Assembly (NCBI RefSeq): GCF_001429545.1
Contig: NZ_LMSP01000019.1
Location: 1 to 63,601, forward strand
Origin: Paenibacillus sp. Soil787
GTDB lineage: Bacteria; Bacillota; Bacilli; Paenibacillales; NBRC-103111
Direction: 5' to 3'
Length of the DNA stretch: 63,601 nt
Every line of letters starts with the position of its first letter. Position 1 is the first letter of the stretch. The translations under genes were made by a program, and so were the position numbers. A model generated the notes under the pieces. The model made no database searches, was not told where the DNA came from, and saw only the letters and a program-made list of their open reading frames with translations. Positions 7,790 to 16,198 of this stretch are shown here, piece after piece.

Positions 7790-8968
7790 TTGGCGGTTTC
7801 CATAGCAGCAGGAACAGATGCGGACTGGCGCAAGCTACAACAAGAGATCGTGGAGGCCGCGCCGTCCCTCGGTATTGATAAAATCGGCTTCACGTCAGCG
7901 GAGCCGTTCACAGAACTGAAAGAGATCCTTCTCCGCCACAGGGAGAAGGGGTTTGAATCCGGCTTCGAGGAGCCGGATATCGAGAAGCGGGTACATCCAG
8001 GCTTAAGCTTCGATGCGCCGCAGTCGATCATTTCTATCGCTGTTGCGTACCCGTCGAAACTGCCAAACCCTCCTCGATCCGAGCCTGGGGCTTATCGGGG
8101 GATTATCTCACGCTCCTCGTGGGGGAGCGACTACCACGACGTGCTTCGCGATCGGCTCGCGAAGCTGGAGGCTTTCATCGCGCAGCGCGTGCCTGACGCG
8201 AGACTGCAAAGCATGGTCGATACTGGTGCGCTGGTCGACCGCGCCGTAGCCGAGCGGGCTGGGATCGGCTGGACTGGCAAAAACTGCGCCGTCATCACCC
8301 CCGAGTGGGGATCGTGGGTTTATTTGGGCGAAATGATAACGAATATACCGTTTACATCCGATACATCTATTATGGATCAGTGCGGAGACTGCACGATTTG
8401 CATCGATGCTTGCCCTACGGGGGCGCTGGTCGGACCAGGGCAGCTGAACTCAAGCCGCTGCATCTCCTTCATCACACAGACCAAAGGCTATGTCGATGAC
8501 GAGTTTAAGCTCAAAATCGGCAATCGCCTCTACGGCTGTGATACGTGCCAGATCGTCTGTCCGAAGAACAAGGGCATGAACTGGACACACCACCCAGAGC
8601 TGGAGCCTGACCCCGAGAAGGTCAAGCCTCTATTAATTCCCTTGCTGACCATGTCAAACAAGGACTTTAAAGAACAGTACGGGCGCATCGCCGCGTCCTG
8701 GAGAGGCAAGAAGCCAATCCAGCGCAATGCGATTATCGCGCTCGGAAATTTCAAGGACCGGTCAGCTGTGCCCGTCCTAAGTGAGCTGCTGCTGACCGAT
8801 CCGCGGCCTGAGATCCGGGCTACGGCAGCGTGGGCATTAGGGCGGATTGGCGGCGAAGACGCGGCGGCCGCTCTTGATAAAGCCCGAGCAGCCGAGCAGG
8901 AATCTGCTGTTATGCAGGATATCGAGAAGGCACTCGACGTTATAAGCCATTCTAATGCTATACGATAA
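7790..8968 (+). CDS. queG: Epoxyqueuosine reductase QueG
   Basis: Cobalamin-dependent reductase for the last step of queuosine tRNA modification. The best start is TTG at 7790 with AGAGAGGTGA upstream, giving 392 residues; an ATG at 7724 lies inside the signal peptidase gene. The N-terminal DUF1730 domain is followed by two 4Fe-4S clusters, CGDCTICIDACP and GCDTCQIVCP, and then C-terminal HEAT-like repeats (PEIRATAAWALGRIGGEDA), the arrangement typical of Firmicutes QueG. The HEAT region is thought to help tRNA binding. It is likely cotranscribed with the signal peptidase gene. Confidence 0.93.
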   Translation: MAVSIAAGTDADWRKLQQEIVEAAPSLGIDKIGFTSAEPFTELKEILLRHREKGFESGFEEPDIEKRVHPGLSFDAPQSIISIAVAYPSKLPNPPRSEPGAYRGIISRSSWGSDYHDVLRDRLAKLEAFIAQRVPDARLQSMVDTGALVDRAVAERAGIGWTGKNCAVITPEWGSWVYLGEMITNIPFTSDTSIMDQCGDCTICIDACPTGALVGPGQLNSSRCISFITQTKGYVDDEFKLKIGNRLYGCDTCQIVCPKNKGMNWTHHPELEPDPEKVKPLLIPLLTMSNKDFKEQYGRIAASWRGKKPIQRNAIIALGNFKDRSAVPVLSELLLTDPRPEIRATAAWALGRIGGEDAAAALDKARAAEQESAVMQDIEKALDVISHSNAIR

Positions 8969-8999
8969 TTACTAATAAATAAAACGTGGAGTGAATCCT

Positions 9000-10031
9000 A
9001 TGAAATATGTGCATTTGGATTCTGTTGAGCCGGGTCAAATTTTGGGCCGAACGATATTTGCCAGCAATGGAACAGTTTTGCTTTCAGAAGATGTGCATTT
9101 AACGGTGTTTATGATTAACACGCTTAACCGAATTGGAGTCACTATGATTTACATCAAAGACCCGAATCTAGAGGGTGTGGAAATTCCGGAAATCCTTTCG
9201 GATGAAACCAAACGTATCGTTATGCAGCAAATGGGTCAAACGTTCGCGGCTATCCAGTCAGGCAAGGAATTTAACTCACGTGCTATGAGTATTTCGATTA
9301 ATACACTGCTGGATGAAATCATGAAGAATCGTGATGTACTCGTGCAGTTGACGGATATTCGTACGGAGGATAATAAGATGTATGTCCATGCAACGAATGT
9401 TTGTATGATGGCCGTACTCATTGGGATTAATATGGGATTCAATGGAACCCAATTGAAGGAGCTTGCCATTGGTGCGCTTCTGCATGATGTCGGTAAGGTG
9501 GAGCTTGTTTGCGATGATGAGTCGCCCGACATGAAGAAGCACCATACTTGGCGCGGCTTCGAGCTTCTGAAGAACAAGCGGGAATTCAGCCTGCTCATTG
9601 CCCATGTGGCCTTCCAGCATCATGAAACGCTTAACGGCCAAGGGGTTCCGCGAGGACTTATGAGTGAAGAGATTCATATTTATGCGAAAATTACGGCAGT
9701 AGCGAATATGTACGATAATCTGCTCTTTGATGTCTCCTTAGGGCGGCGTATGCTGCCGCATGAGGCTTGCGAGCATATGATGGCACTAGCGGAGACCAAG
9801 CTTGATCGGGATGTTTTGATCCAGTTCCTGAAGATTGTCTCGATCTATCCGACGGGGGCTTCCGTTCGTTTATCCAATCGGGAAACGGGTGTCGTGGTCG
9901 GACAGCATAGAGGGCTGCCAAGCCGTCCGATTGTGCGAATCGTAAAGCAAGATACGATGGACAAGGCATTGGATATCAAAGAAATTGATCTGGCCAAGCA
10001 TACGACCCTTTTCATCGAACAAGTTCTGTAA
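9000..10031 (+). CDS. HD-GYP domain protein (cyclic-di-GMP phosphodiesterase-like)
   Basis: 343 residues from the ATG at 9000 with GTGGAGTG upstream; a GTG at 8991 is also in frame. An N-terminal ~120-residue region (DUF3391-like beta part, GQILGRTIFASNGTVLL) precedes an HD domain with LLHDVGKVEL and the second motif HHETLNGQGVP. The usual HHE-x2-DG-x-GYP reads GVP here, with Asn for Asp, so activity toward cyclic-di-GMP is plausible but unproven. No membrane segment or receiver domain. It stands alone downstream of queG. Confidence 0.85.
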   Translation: MKYVHLDSVEPGQILGRTIFASNGTVLLSEDVHLTVFMINTLNRIGVTMIYIKDPNLEGVEIPEILSDETKRIVMQQMGQTFAAIQSGKEFNSRAMSISINTLLDEIMKNRDVLVQLTDIRTEDNKMYVHATNVCMMAVLIGINMGFNGTQLKELAIGALLHDVGKVELVCDDESPDMKKHHTWRGFELLKNKREFSLLIAHVAFQHHETLNGQGVPRGLMSEEIHIYAKITAVANMYDNLLFDVSLGRRMLPHEACEHMMALAETKLDRDVLIQFLKIVSIYPTGASVRLSNRETGVVVGQHRGLPSRPIVRIVKQDTMDKALDIKEIDLAKHTTLFIEQVL

Positions 10032-10121
10032 TTAAGGTTTGTCATTTGTAAAAAGACGGCCAGAAATGATATGATAAGGCAAGCAATCGATACCAATTTG
10101 TACATGCAGGGGGCATAAAAT

Positions 10122-10331
10122 ATGTGGAGTTATCTGATTCCCATTCTCACGTTAATTGTTGGCTTAGTCGGCGGATTCTTTATCGGCGTATTCTATTTAA
10201 AAAGACAGCTGGAATCCATGCAGAACAATCCGGAAATGCTTGCAAAAATGGCCAAGCAAATGGGCTACAACATGAATAAGCAGCAGTTAAACAAAGCGCA
10301 GCAAATGATGAAAAACCAAAAATGGAAATAA
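10122..10331 (+). CDS. YneF family (UPF0154) small membrane protein
   Basis: 69 residues. A single N-terminal transmembrane helix (about 3-25, LIPILTLIVGLVGGFFIGVFYLKRQL) is followed by a basic, Met/Gln/Asn-rich tail with NPEMLAKMAKQMGYNMNKQQLNK, the family signature. Function is unknown; members are conserved in Firmicutes. The ribosome binding site is AGGGGG. A nested hairpin region follows the gene. Confidence 0.92.
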   Translation: MWSYLIPILTLIVGLVGGFFIGVFYLKRQLESMQNNPEMLAKMAKQMGYNMNKQQLNKAQQMMKNQKWK

Positions 10332-10357
10332 GACGTAGGGTTCGTATAACCCTTCAA

Positions 10358-10404
10358 AAGGGCTTTGCTGTCTAACCGTACGAACGGTGGCAGTAAGAGC
10401 CCTT
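10358..10404 (+). other. Nested hairpin downstream of yneF
   Basis: AAGGGCT(TTGCTG) pairs with (GGCAGTA)AGAGCCCTT, and inside it CCGT-acga-ACGG forms an apical stem. There is no T-run, so it is not a standard terminator. It could be an RNA structure or a dyad upstream of the TetR gene. Confidence 0.35.
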
Positions 10405-10411
10405 CCTCATA

Positions 10412-10471
10412 TATAATATAGGGATCTTTGAGTGCAGCTCAAAGTCTTTCCTAATGTGAGTGTAGCTCAAA
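10412..10471 (+). promoter_or_regulatory. TetR gene promoter with two operator-like dyads
   Basis: TATAAT at 10412-10417 is followed by the 17-bp dyad TTTGAGTGCAGCTCAAA (10427-10443) and a second, weaker copy TGTGAGTGTAGCTCAAA (10455-10471), 28 bp apart. The position between promoter and start fits autorepression by the TetR-type product. The first dyad and its flank (GGGATCTTTG...CAAAGTCT) also resemble the repeats before the IclR gene. Confidence 0.5.
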
Positions 10472-10509
10472 GTAGGACATACCAGTACTATTCAGAGGTG
10501 GCTCAAGCG

Positions 10510-11088
10510 ATGGCTAGCAACAAAGACCGCATCATGGAAGCAGCCATGGATTTATTTCGCGATCATGGTTTTCAGGGAACGGGTCTGGAAGATATATTGA
10601 CGAGCAGCGGAGTATGCAAGAGCAATTTTTATTACCATTTTAAAAGTAAGGAAGAACTGGGTTTGAAAGTGATTGAGCGCAAGGTGCAGGAGATGCGGCA
10701 ATCTGTGATGGAGCCTAGTTTGGGTAATGCGAAATTAACGCCGAAGCAGCGGGTGCTGGCCTTGTTTGAAAGCATGCTGACCTTTTGTGAGGAGCATGAA
10801 TGCCGCAGAGGCTGCTTCTTCGGTAATCTGGCCTTGGAGCTGAGTGATAGCTCTGAGGAGCTGCGTAAGCCGTTGAGCCGCTTTTTCAGTGAGCTTACGG
10901 CTGAGGTGGAATCCTGTTTGCAGGAAGGTAAGAGACGAGGCGAGCTGCTGCTGCAGGGGTTAACCCCAATGGAGCTGGCGAGCCCGATCGTGTCCCTTCT
11001 ACAGGGTGGGATGCTGCTTACCAAAACGCACAAAGACAGCAGAGCGATGCGCGACAGTATCAAAGTTTTGACCGTTTGTATGGGGTAG
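10510..11088 (+). CDS. TetR-family transcriptional regulator
   Basis: 192 residues from the ATG at 10510, with AGAGGTGG upstream; the longer frame from 10432 would run through the operator dyads. The N-terminal helix-turn-helix is clear (RIMEAAMDLFRDHGFQGTGLEDILTSSGVCKSNFYYHFKSKEEL, residues ~7-50 in two pieces). The C-terminal part, with CRRGCFFGNLALELSD, resembles the AcuR/YxaF-like group. Ligand unknown. No adjacent transporter or enzyme gives away its target. folE follows 27 bp later, so the two may share a transcript. Confidence 0.9.
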   Translation: MASNKDRIMEAAMDLFRDHGFQGTGLEDILTSSGVCKSNFYYHFKSKEELGLKVIERKVQEMRQSVMEPSLGNAKLTPKQRVLALFESMLTFCEEHECRRGCFFGNLALELSDSSEELRKPLSRFFSELTAEVESCLQEGKRRGELLLQGLTPMELASPIVSLLQGGMLLTKTHKDSRAMRDSIKVLTVCMG

Positions 11089-11115
11089 AGGATAAGAAAG
11101 AGGAGTGATAATAAG

Positions 11116-11703
11116 ATGGCGTCTATTGACTACAAAAATACAAGAGTTGCTGAGAATCGGGAGCTGATTGAACAGCATGTCCGCGAGATTTTACGGCTAA
11201 TTGGCGAAGATGTAGATCGGGAAGGTTTGTTAGACACACCTGCTCGCGTAACCCGGATGTATGAAGAAATTTTTTCGGGCTATGAGGCGAATCCGCGCGA
11301 TGTAATGGGTGTAACTTTTGATGAACAGCACGAAGAGTTGGTTATTATTAAAGATATTATCTATTACAGTCAATGCGAGCATCATATGGCACCCTTTTTC
11401 GGGAAAGTGCATGTAGGTTACTTGCCTAGCGGAAAAGTGGCTGGACTTAGCAAATTTGCTCGTCTGGTTGATGTGATCACCCGTAAGCTGCAGGTGCAGG
11501 AGCGAATTACTTCAGAAATCGCCGACATTCTAGATGATGTGCTGAAGCCGCACGGCGTGATGGTTGTTGTTGAGGGAGAACATATGTGCATGTGCTCAAG
11601 AGGCGTGAAGAAATACGGCAGTCAAACGATTACCTCGGCTGTTCGCGGTTCATTCCGCTCGGACTCGACACTTCGTGCCGAATTTCTATCTTTGTTAAAA
11701 TAA
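11116..11703 (+). CDS. folE: GTP cyclohydrolase I
   Basis: 195 residues. It converts GTP to dihydroneopterin triphosphate, the first step of folate synthesis (and of queuosine precursors). Zinc ligands Cys87 and His90 (SQCEHHMAPF) and Cys158 (GEHMCMCSRG) are present, as is LSKFARLVDVITRKLQVQERIT. Start ATG after AAGAGGAGTGATAATAAG. It lies downstream of the TetR-type gene and upstream of the dGTPase, a second GTP-related enzyme. Confidence 0.95.
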   Translation: MASIDYKNTRVAENRELIEQHVREILRLIGEDVDREGLLDTPARVTRMYEEIFSGYEANPRDVMGVTFDEQHEELVIIKDIIYYSQCEHHMAPFFGKVHVGYLPSGKVAGLSKFARLVDVITRKLQVQERITSEIADILDDVLKPHGVMVVVEGEHMCMCSRGVKKYGSQTITSAVRGSFRSDSTLRAEFLSLLK

Positions 11704-11875
11704 GTAGTGCGTACGAGGGATGTGCATGGAGACAATAGTCTTGTGCAGTATCCCTTTTTTTGTACAGGAAGCCCGTGATGACTTGTTGCGAGGTAGACGA
11801 TATAGTATTATTTTACCACATAAGAAATTTTTGAGATTTTCGGGGTCCGGCAACAGCACTAGAGGAGGCAAGCTT

Positions 11876-13195
11876 ATGAACAACATACGAAAATATCGGC
11901 CAGGTGAGGCTGGTTCCTCTAAATTGAGTGAAGAACGGGATGAGTTTGAGCGGGATTATGCGAGGTTAATCCAATCTCCGACCTTTCGTCGGCTGCAAGG
12001 GAAGTCGCAGGTGTTCGGCGCAGGATCAGGTGATTACTATCGAACACGTCTGACCCATTCGCTCGAAGTTGCCCAAATCGCCAGAGAAGTGGCGAAGCGG
12101 TTAGAACGGACGAATCCTTTTTTGAGCAAAAGAGAGCATCCTGGCTTGATCATTGATCCTACCGTCGTTGAGTGTGCGTCGATCGCTCACGACTTCGGTC
12201 ATCCGCCTTTCGGGCATAAAGGGGAAGAAGTTCTGAATCATATTCTGATGAGGGATCATGGCTTAAAATATGAAGGCAACGCCCAAAATTTCCGTATCCT
12301 CATGTTTCTCGAAAAAAGAGCAGGCAGTGAAAGCGGCCTGGATCTTACAGCCGCGGTGCTTCTTGGCATTAATAAGTATCCATTTTTGATTGAGGAAGAG
12401 GGCCGACTTAAGGGTGTCTATGCCTCGGAGTGGGAAATCATTCAAGATCTTCGCTCGCAATGGAACATGCCGGAGGGCTGCTCGACCTTGGAAGCACAAA
12501 TGATGGATTTATGCGACGATATCGCGTACTCCACCCATGATATTGAAGATGGTATTCGTGCTGGAAAAATTCAAATGAATGCGACCTTTTTTGAAGATCA
12601 AAGATTGATTCGCCATCTGGTCATGGAAATATTGAATGATCCCAACAACCATAAATTCGGCTGGGAGCAAGTCGATATCGAGCAAATGGTCAGGCAAGTT
12701 CTGTCGGACTACCTGGAGCAATGGGAGCAAATTTTCGCAGAGTGCAACGGGGAAGAATCGCGTACGCGCAGAGAGATGAAAGCTCGCTGGGTGAGCTCTT
12801 TCGCGAGTAGTCTGGACATTCTGGATGATCCTGACCGAGCCTGGAAAAAGGTTGCGCTCGTGAAAGACGGAGCCGAAGATATGCGTCTGCTGCGCACGAT
12901 GGAAATTCTCAAGAAGCTCGCGTGGGTTACGCTGATCAAAGACTTCCGCGTGCTGCGCCTGCAAAAACGCAGCGAGATCATCGTCGAGCGCCTATGGGAC
13001 AGCTTCATCGACAAGGACAAAGGGCAGTGGATCATGCCTCCAGACTGGATTGATAGCTACGAGCGCCGTAATGCCGCCTGGAGCTGGCCGCGTTTCGTCG
13101 CGGATTACATTTCCGGTATGACCGACGCCTACGCGGAGAAGGTCTACGCCGAATTGTTCGCTAGCAAATCCGGCTCGATTTATGAGATGGATTAA
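11876..13195 (+). CDS. dGTP triphosphohydrolase-like HD protein
   Basis: 439 residues from the ATG at 11876 after AGAGGAGGCAAGCTT; an upstream in-frame ATG (11720) has no such site. HD-domain metal residues are visible: His in RLTHSLEVAQIAREV, and HD in ASIAHDFGHPPFGHKGEE. The SPTFRRLQGKSQVF start is characteristic of dGTPases, which cleave dNTPs to nucleoside and triphosphate. Family members differ in preference among dNTPs, so the specificity is inferred. A long phased dyad array follows it. Confidence 0.92.
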   Translation: MNNIRKYRPGEAGSSKLSEERDEFERDYARLIQSPTFRRLQGKSQVFGAGSGDYYRTRLTHSLEVAQIAREVAKRLERTNPFLSKREHPGLIIDPTVVECASIAHDFGHPPFGHKGEEVLNHILMRDHGLKYEGNAQNFRILMFLEKRAGSESGLDLTAAVLLGINKYPFLIEEEGRLKGVYASEWEIIQDLRSQWNMPEGCSTLEAQMMDLCDDIAYSTHDIEDGIRAGKIQMNATFFEDQRLIRHLVMEILNDPNNHKFGWEQVDIEQMVRQVLSDYLEQWEQIFAECNGEESRTRREMKARWVSSFASSLDILDDPDRAWKKVALVKDGAEDMRLLRTMEILKKLAWVTLIKDFRVLRLQKRSEIIVERLWDSFIDKDKGQWIMPPDWIDSYERRNAAWSWPRFVADYISGMTDAYAEKVYAELFASKSGSIYEMD

Positions 13196-13279
13196 TTTGG
13201 GTGAACGATGCGGAAATGAGCTAGAAACGTGTAGGTGCGAGTATTGCATGGGATTCTCGCCATGTTCAAAGTTATGGAA

Positions 13280-13462
13280 GATGTAAAAAGTGCAGCAAAT
13301 TTAGTCTATATCGACGATTTTGAGAGAACAAGTTGCAAAAAGTACATCTAAATCGACCTATCCGGCCCGTTTTTGGCTAGGATGTAAGTATTTGATGTAC
13401 AAAATGCATCATGGCTACCTCGAAATGAAGATTAGACGATAATTTGCTGCACTTTTTGCATG
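13280..13462. repeat. Phased dyad array A3 (arms GATGTA/TGCAGC)
   Basis: Four arm-N5-arm units have centres at 13288, 13340, 13402 and 13454 (intervals 52, 62, 52). Examples are GATGTAAAAAGTGCAGC and GATGTACAAAATGCATC. The outer two units are also near inverted copies of each other. The array fills the gap between the convergent dGTPase and hydrolase genes; nothing else is seen in it. Confidence 0.85.
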
Positions 13463-13533
13463 ATGTGATTTGTAGACCCAGTCAGGTGCTGAACATACGC
13501 CGCCAGAAACACGCTTTTTATAGGCAAAAAAAA

Positions 13534-13554
13534 TATCGACCCGCGAGGGGCCGA
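13534..13554 (-). terminator. Terminator of the alpha/beta hydrolase gene
   Basis: On the minus strand ATCGGCCC and GGGTCGAT pair (one G-T) around CTCGC and are followed by ATTTTTTTT. It sits 3 bp past the gene stop. Confidence 0.75.
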
Positions 13555-13556
13555 TT

Positions 13557-14576
13557 TTATAGGGAGGAGGGAATACCAAGGTTAGCTTGCATCGGAGTTG
13601 TCGTGATACCGTTAAGGAAATTCATCGTTCGGCGCATATACGTTTTGGGCTCTGCTCGGTACAGCAGCTCATGCTGCGCTTTCGGGATAATCCATAGCTT
13701 GGATTCGGGGTCTTTTTGCTGCTTGAACATATCCTCTACCATACCATAGGGTGCTTTGTAATCTTCCGTACCGTGGATGAAGAAAATCGGCATCGGATAA
13801 GCTGTTGAAGTTACCTTGTTGTAAGGCACTTCCTGCAAGCTTACGCCATTGAGCAAAGGGAAGAATAGGCGTACAAGCGGTAGAGATGGAAATTTAGGCA
13901 CGTTAACGACTTGCTTCATATTGTGATAGAGTGTGTCTGGATTGAGCAAAAAAGTGCTGTCCAGAATCATCCCCGAAATATCGTTGCCACTTTGAAGAGC
14001 AGCCTGTAATGCTGTTCCTGCTCCCATAGAGAAGCCCCAAATGTAGATAGGACCGCTGGAAACCTGCTTGATATAATGGATGGCGCCAAGCAGCTCTTGC
14101 GATTCTTGAATGCCGCCAGTCATAATTCGTTTACTGTTAGGGTGCACATAGCCATAGTCGAACATGAGAACATTGTAGTTTTGCAAATGAAGCTCGCGGG
14201 CTAAATTGTAAATGGGAACCCAAAGTTCTTCGCGATTACCGCCGTAACCATGGGAGAAAATAACAGTTTTGTCGGACTTGCCAGGTATGAACCAACCGTC
14301 TAGGTTTGACGTGCCATTTAGACTGGGAAAGGTTACATTGTTGTAAGGAAGCTGAGCGGCCCTCATCGGATCCGAATGAAGCGGGTCAATATGCGGTCTA
14401 GCCAGTGTCCAAGCAATATAGGCGTGAAAACCTAGAAGTAAAGAAGTACATAGGATTAGAAATGAAATGAGGATGGTGAAAACCAGCCTTTTTTTGCGTA
14501 AAAGCGGTCGGGTGACCACTTGATCCAGTGTGGGTTGTAGTGAACCAGTTCCAGGGGTTAGAGATGTTGTTGACAT
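13557..14576 (-). CDS. Membrane-anchored alpha/beta hydrolase
   Basis: 339 residues from the ATG at 14576, preceded by GAGGGAGGG. After a short cytoplasmic tail there is one hydrophobic helix (about 33-60, VFTILISFLILCTSLLLGFHAYIAW), then an extracytoplasmic serine-hydrolase fold. Visible are HGYGGNREE (oxyanion region), nucleophile Ser in WGFSMGAGTAL, Asp in HGTEDYKAP and His in KAQHELLY. It resembles YqkD/BAAT-like hydrolases; the substrate is unknown. It is monocistronic. Confidence 0.88.
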   Translation of the reverse strand: MSTTSLTPGTGSLQPTLDQVVTRPLLRKKRLVFTILISFLILCTSLLLGFHAYIAWTLARPHIDPLHSDPMRAAQLPYNNVTFPSLNGTSNLDGWFIPGKSDKTVIFSHGYGGNREELWVPIYNLARELHLQNYNVLMFDYGYVHPNSKRIMTGGIQESQELLGAIHYIKQVSSGPIYIWGFSMGAGTALQAALQSGNDISGMILDSTFLLNPDTLYHNMKQVVNVPKFPSLPLVRLFFPLLNGVSLQEVPYNKVTSTAYPMPIFFIHGTEDYKAPYGMVEDMFKQQKDPESKLWIIPKAQHELLYRAEPKTYMRRTMNFLNGITTTPMQANLGIPSSL

Positions 14577-14768
14577 CGTAGTACCCTCCCTCAATTAAAT
14601 TAGTGAGATTATGCTTCTGTGGGTTAGAGGTTAAAGGGAGAATATAAATTATTTAAATATTCAGATAAGTATTCCGTTAACTTAATAGTATTCTGAATGC
14701 GCTTTCAAGTCAATGAGGTTGCGCTAATTGTAAGCCCTTTGTAATCGTCCTGTAACAATGAGAAAACA

Positions 14769-14836
14769 GATCTTTGACCAAGAGCAAAGTCTCTCCTTTA
14801 TAGGGATCTTTGGTCAAGAGCAAAGTCTCTCCTTTA
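14769..14836. repeat. Two tandem CTTTG-N8-CAAAG repeats
   Basis: Two 32-bp copies with 36-bp period (from 14769 and 14805), each GATCTTTG-N8-CAAAGTCTCTCCTTTA. They lie just upstream of the IclR promoter. A related sequence (GATCTTTG-N9-CAAAGTCTTTCCT) is found at the TetR promoter at 10423. The remainder of the 14577-14850 gap shows nothing else. Confidence 0.7.
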
Positions 14837-14890
14837 CGGGTTAAAAGAGTTTCGTTATACTGAATATAACTGTGTTTCATATAGTGAAAC
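14833..14890 (+). promoter_or_regulatory. IclR-gene promoter with 17-bp palindromic operator
   Basis: TTTACG, a 17-bp spacer and TATACT (14856-14861) form a plausible sigma-A promoter. GTTTCATATAGTGAAAC (14874-14890) begins about 12 bp after the -10 box. An almost identical palindrome lies downstream of the acnA promoter. Autoregulation by the IclR-type product is inferred. Confidence 0.6.
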
Positions 14891-14922
14891 TTTTTTTCAC
14901 ACGGATGAAAGTGGTGGAAACG

Positions 14923-15666
14923 ATGGAAGATGGCAAGTTGACGGTGCGTGCTGTAGAGCGCGCTTTAGATATTATGCTTTGTTTCACCGGGGCATCGGAA
15001 TTGACGCTGACCGAAATAGCAAGTCGTGCCCAGCTTCATAAAAGCACGGTGCACCGCCTTCTGGCATCCCTTGAAGGCAAAGGATTCATCATGCGCGATG
15101 GCTCGACGGATAAATATAGACTCGGTTATCGGCTATGGGAGTTGTCCGCTAATCTCTCCAAAGAGGGAGACCCCGGCATCATTCTGCTGCCGGAAATGGA
15201 ACGGCTGCGCGATCAACTCGGCGAGACCATCTCGCTGTACGTTCAGGACGGCCTGGTACGCGTGCGCGTCCAAGCCGTACAGAGCAACCATGCCATTCGC
15301 CGCGTTGCCCCCGTTGGGGCACGAATGCCCTTATACGTCGGCGCCTCGAGCAAGGTGCTCGTCGCCTTCGCTGAGCCAGCGCTGCAGGAGCAGCTTCTAG
15401 CCTCGGCCGATTGGCCGACTGGGCTAGATCAGACTGCGTTCCTGCAGCAGCTCAGCGACACCCGACGCGCTGGCTTCGCCACGAGCGTCGAAGAGCGCGA
15501 ACCCGGTGCGGCGGCTGTGTCCGCACCGGTTCTGGACCGCGGCGGCCGGCTCGTGGCCGCCCTCGCGGTCTCGGGTCCAGCGAACCGGCTTACGCTGGAG
15601 CTGATGCAAGAGCAGGCGCCGCTCATTGTAGAGGCGGCGCGGCGTATGGGAACGATGCTGCGTTAG
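14923..15666 (+). CDS. IclR-family transcriptional regulator
   Basis: 247 residues if started at ATG 14923 (MEDGKLTVRAVERAL); ATG 14905 is also possible. An N-terminal winged helix (LTEIASRAQLHKSTVHRLLASLEGKGF) is followed by the IclR effector-binding domain, ending in the usual AAVSAPVLDRGGRLVAALAVSGP region. The C-terminal half is markedly GC-rich. Effector unknown. The gene stands alone. The palindrome before it is shared with acnA, so aconitase is a candidate target in addition to autoregulation. Confidence 0.9.
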   Translation: MEDGKLTVRAVERALDIMLCFTGASELTLTEIASRAQLHKSTVHRLLASLEGKGFIMRDGSTDKYRLGYRLWELSANLSKEGDPGIILLPEMERLRDQLGETISLYVQDGLVRVRVQAVQSNHAIRRVAPVGARMPLYVGASSKVLVAFAEPALQEQLLASADWPTGLDQTAFLQQLSDTRRAGFATSVEEREPGAAAVSAPVLDRGGRLVAALAVSGPANRLTLELMQEQAPLIVEAARRMGTMLR

Positions 15667-15684
15667 CGCATCGTTGTTTTGTTC

Positions 15685-15736
15685 GTAGATAAGACATCCA
15701 TGCCGGGTTGCGGCACCACTGATGAATAAAAATTTT
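15685..15736 (+). repeat. 52-bp dispersed repeat, copy 1
   Basis: GTAGATAAGACATCCATGCC...GATGAAT matches 45098-45150 at nearly every position. Unknown function. Confidence 0.7.
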
Positions 15737-15749
15737 TAATTTTCAGGGC

Positions 15750-15836
15750 AGAAAGTATAAGGTTTATTACACTTCGCGTCATCAGTCTTGACAAACAAGC
15801 TCGTCCCAGAAGGACGACGGAGTCGTTTATCTTTGG
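15750..15836 (+). repeat. Double-hairpin repeat, copy 1
   Basis: Member of a ~90-bp family with AGTATAA...TTATACT-like and CTCGTCC...GGACGACGGAGTCGTTTATC parts. This copy has a diverged first hairpin. Confidence 0.7.
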
Positions 15837-16198
15837 TTGAATATGAGCGAAGAGGAACTACGATGCGCTATTCATCGAAATACCTTTCTTTTTGAGAATT
15901 GGGGGAATATGGGTGCGCTATTTTGCCATTTTTGGGTGAAATACAGCCTTCAAAGAGGGAATAAGACATCGACGTTCCGCCGAGGTAGCCTTTTAGCGAC
16001 TTTTAGACATTATATCGAATCGTTGTTCCCTTTCGCGTGGTTTTGGATCGTTTGTCCCCCTTGCTCGTATGCTCGTTCGCCCATTTATTCGGCTTCGTGC
16101 TGACGCGAAGCCGAGGCCTACCCGTCATCCGTCGTCAGGATGACGGATGCTTTGCTTCTAGGAGGTCATACTAGAAGAGGGAAAGGAAGTGGCAAGTG

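Larger units (their letters stand above)
15667..16198. other. Noncoding gap with dispersed repeats
   Basis: It contains the 52-bp repeat at 15685, a double-hairpin repeat at 15750-15836, a few weak dyads (such as CGATG-N7-CATCG at 15861, followed ~50 bp later by ATGG/CCAT) that may be a decayed phased array, GGCTTCG/CGAAGCC at about 16090, and CGTCATCC/GGATGACG at about 16122. The frame at 15837-16103 has no credible start and is not called. Confidence 0.5.

Noticed and set aside
15837..16103. 88-residue frame after the IclR gene
   Set aside because: No start signal; it overlaps repeats and weak dyads; composition unlike the neighbouring genes.
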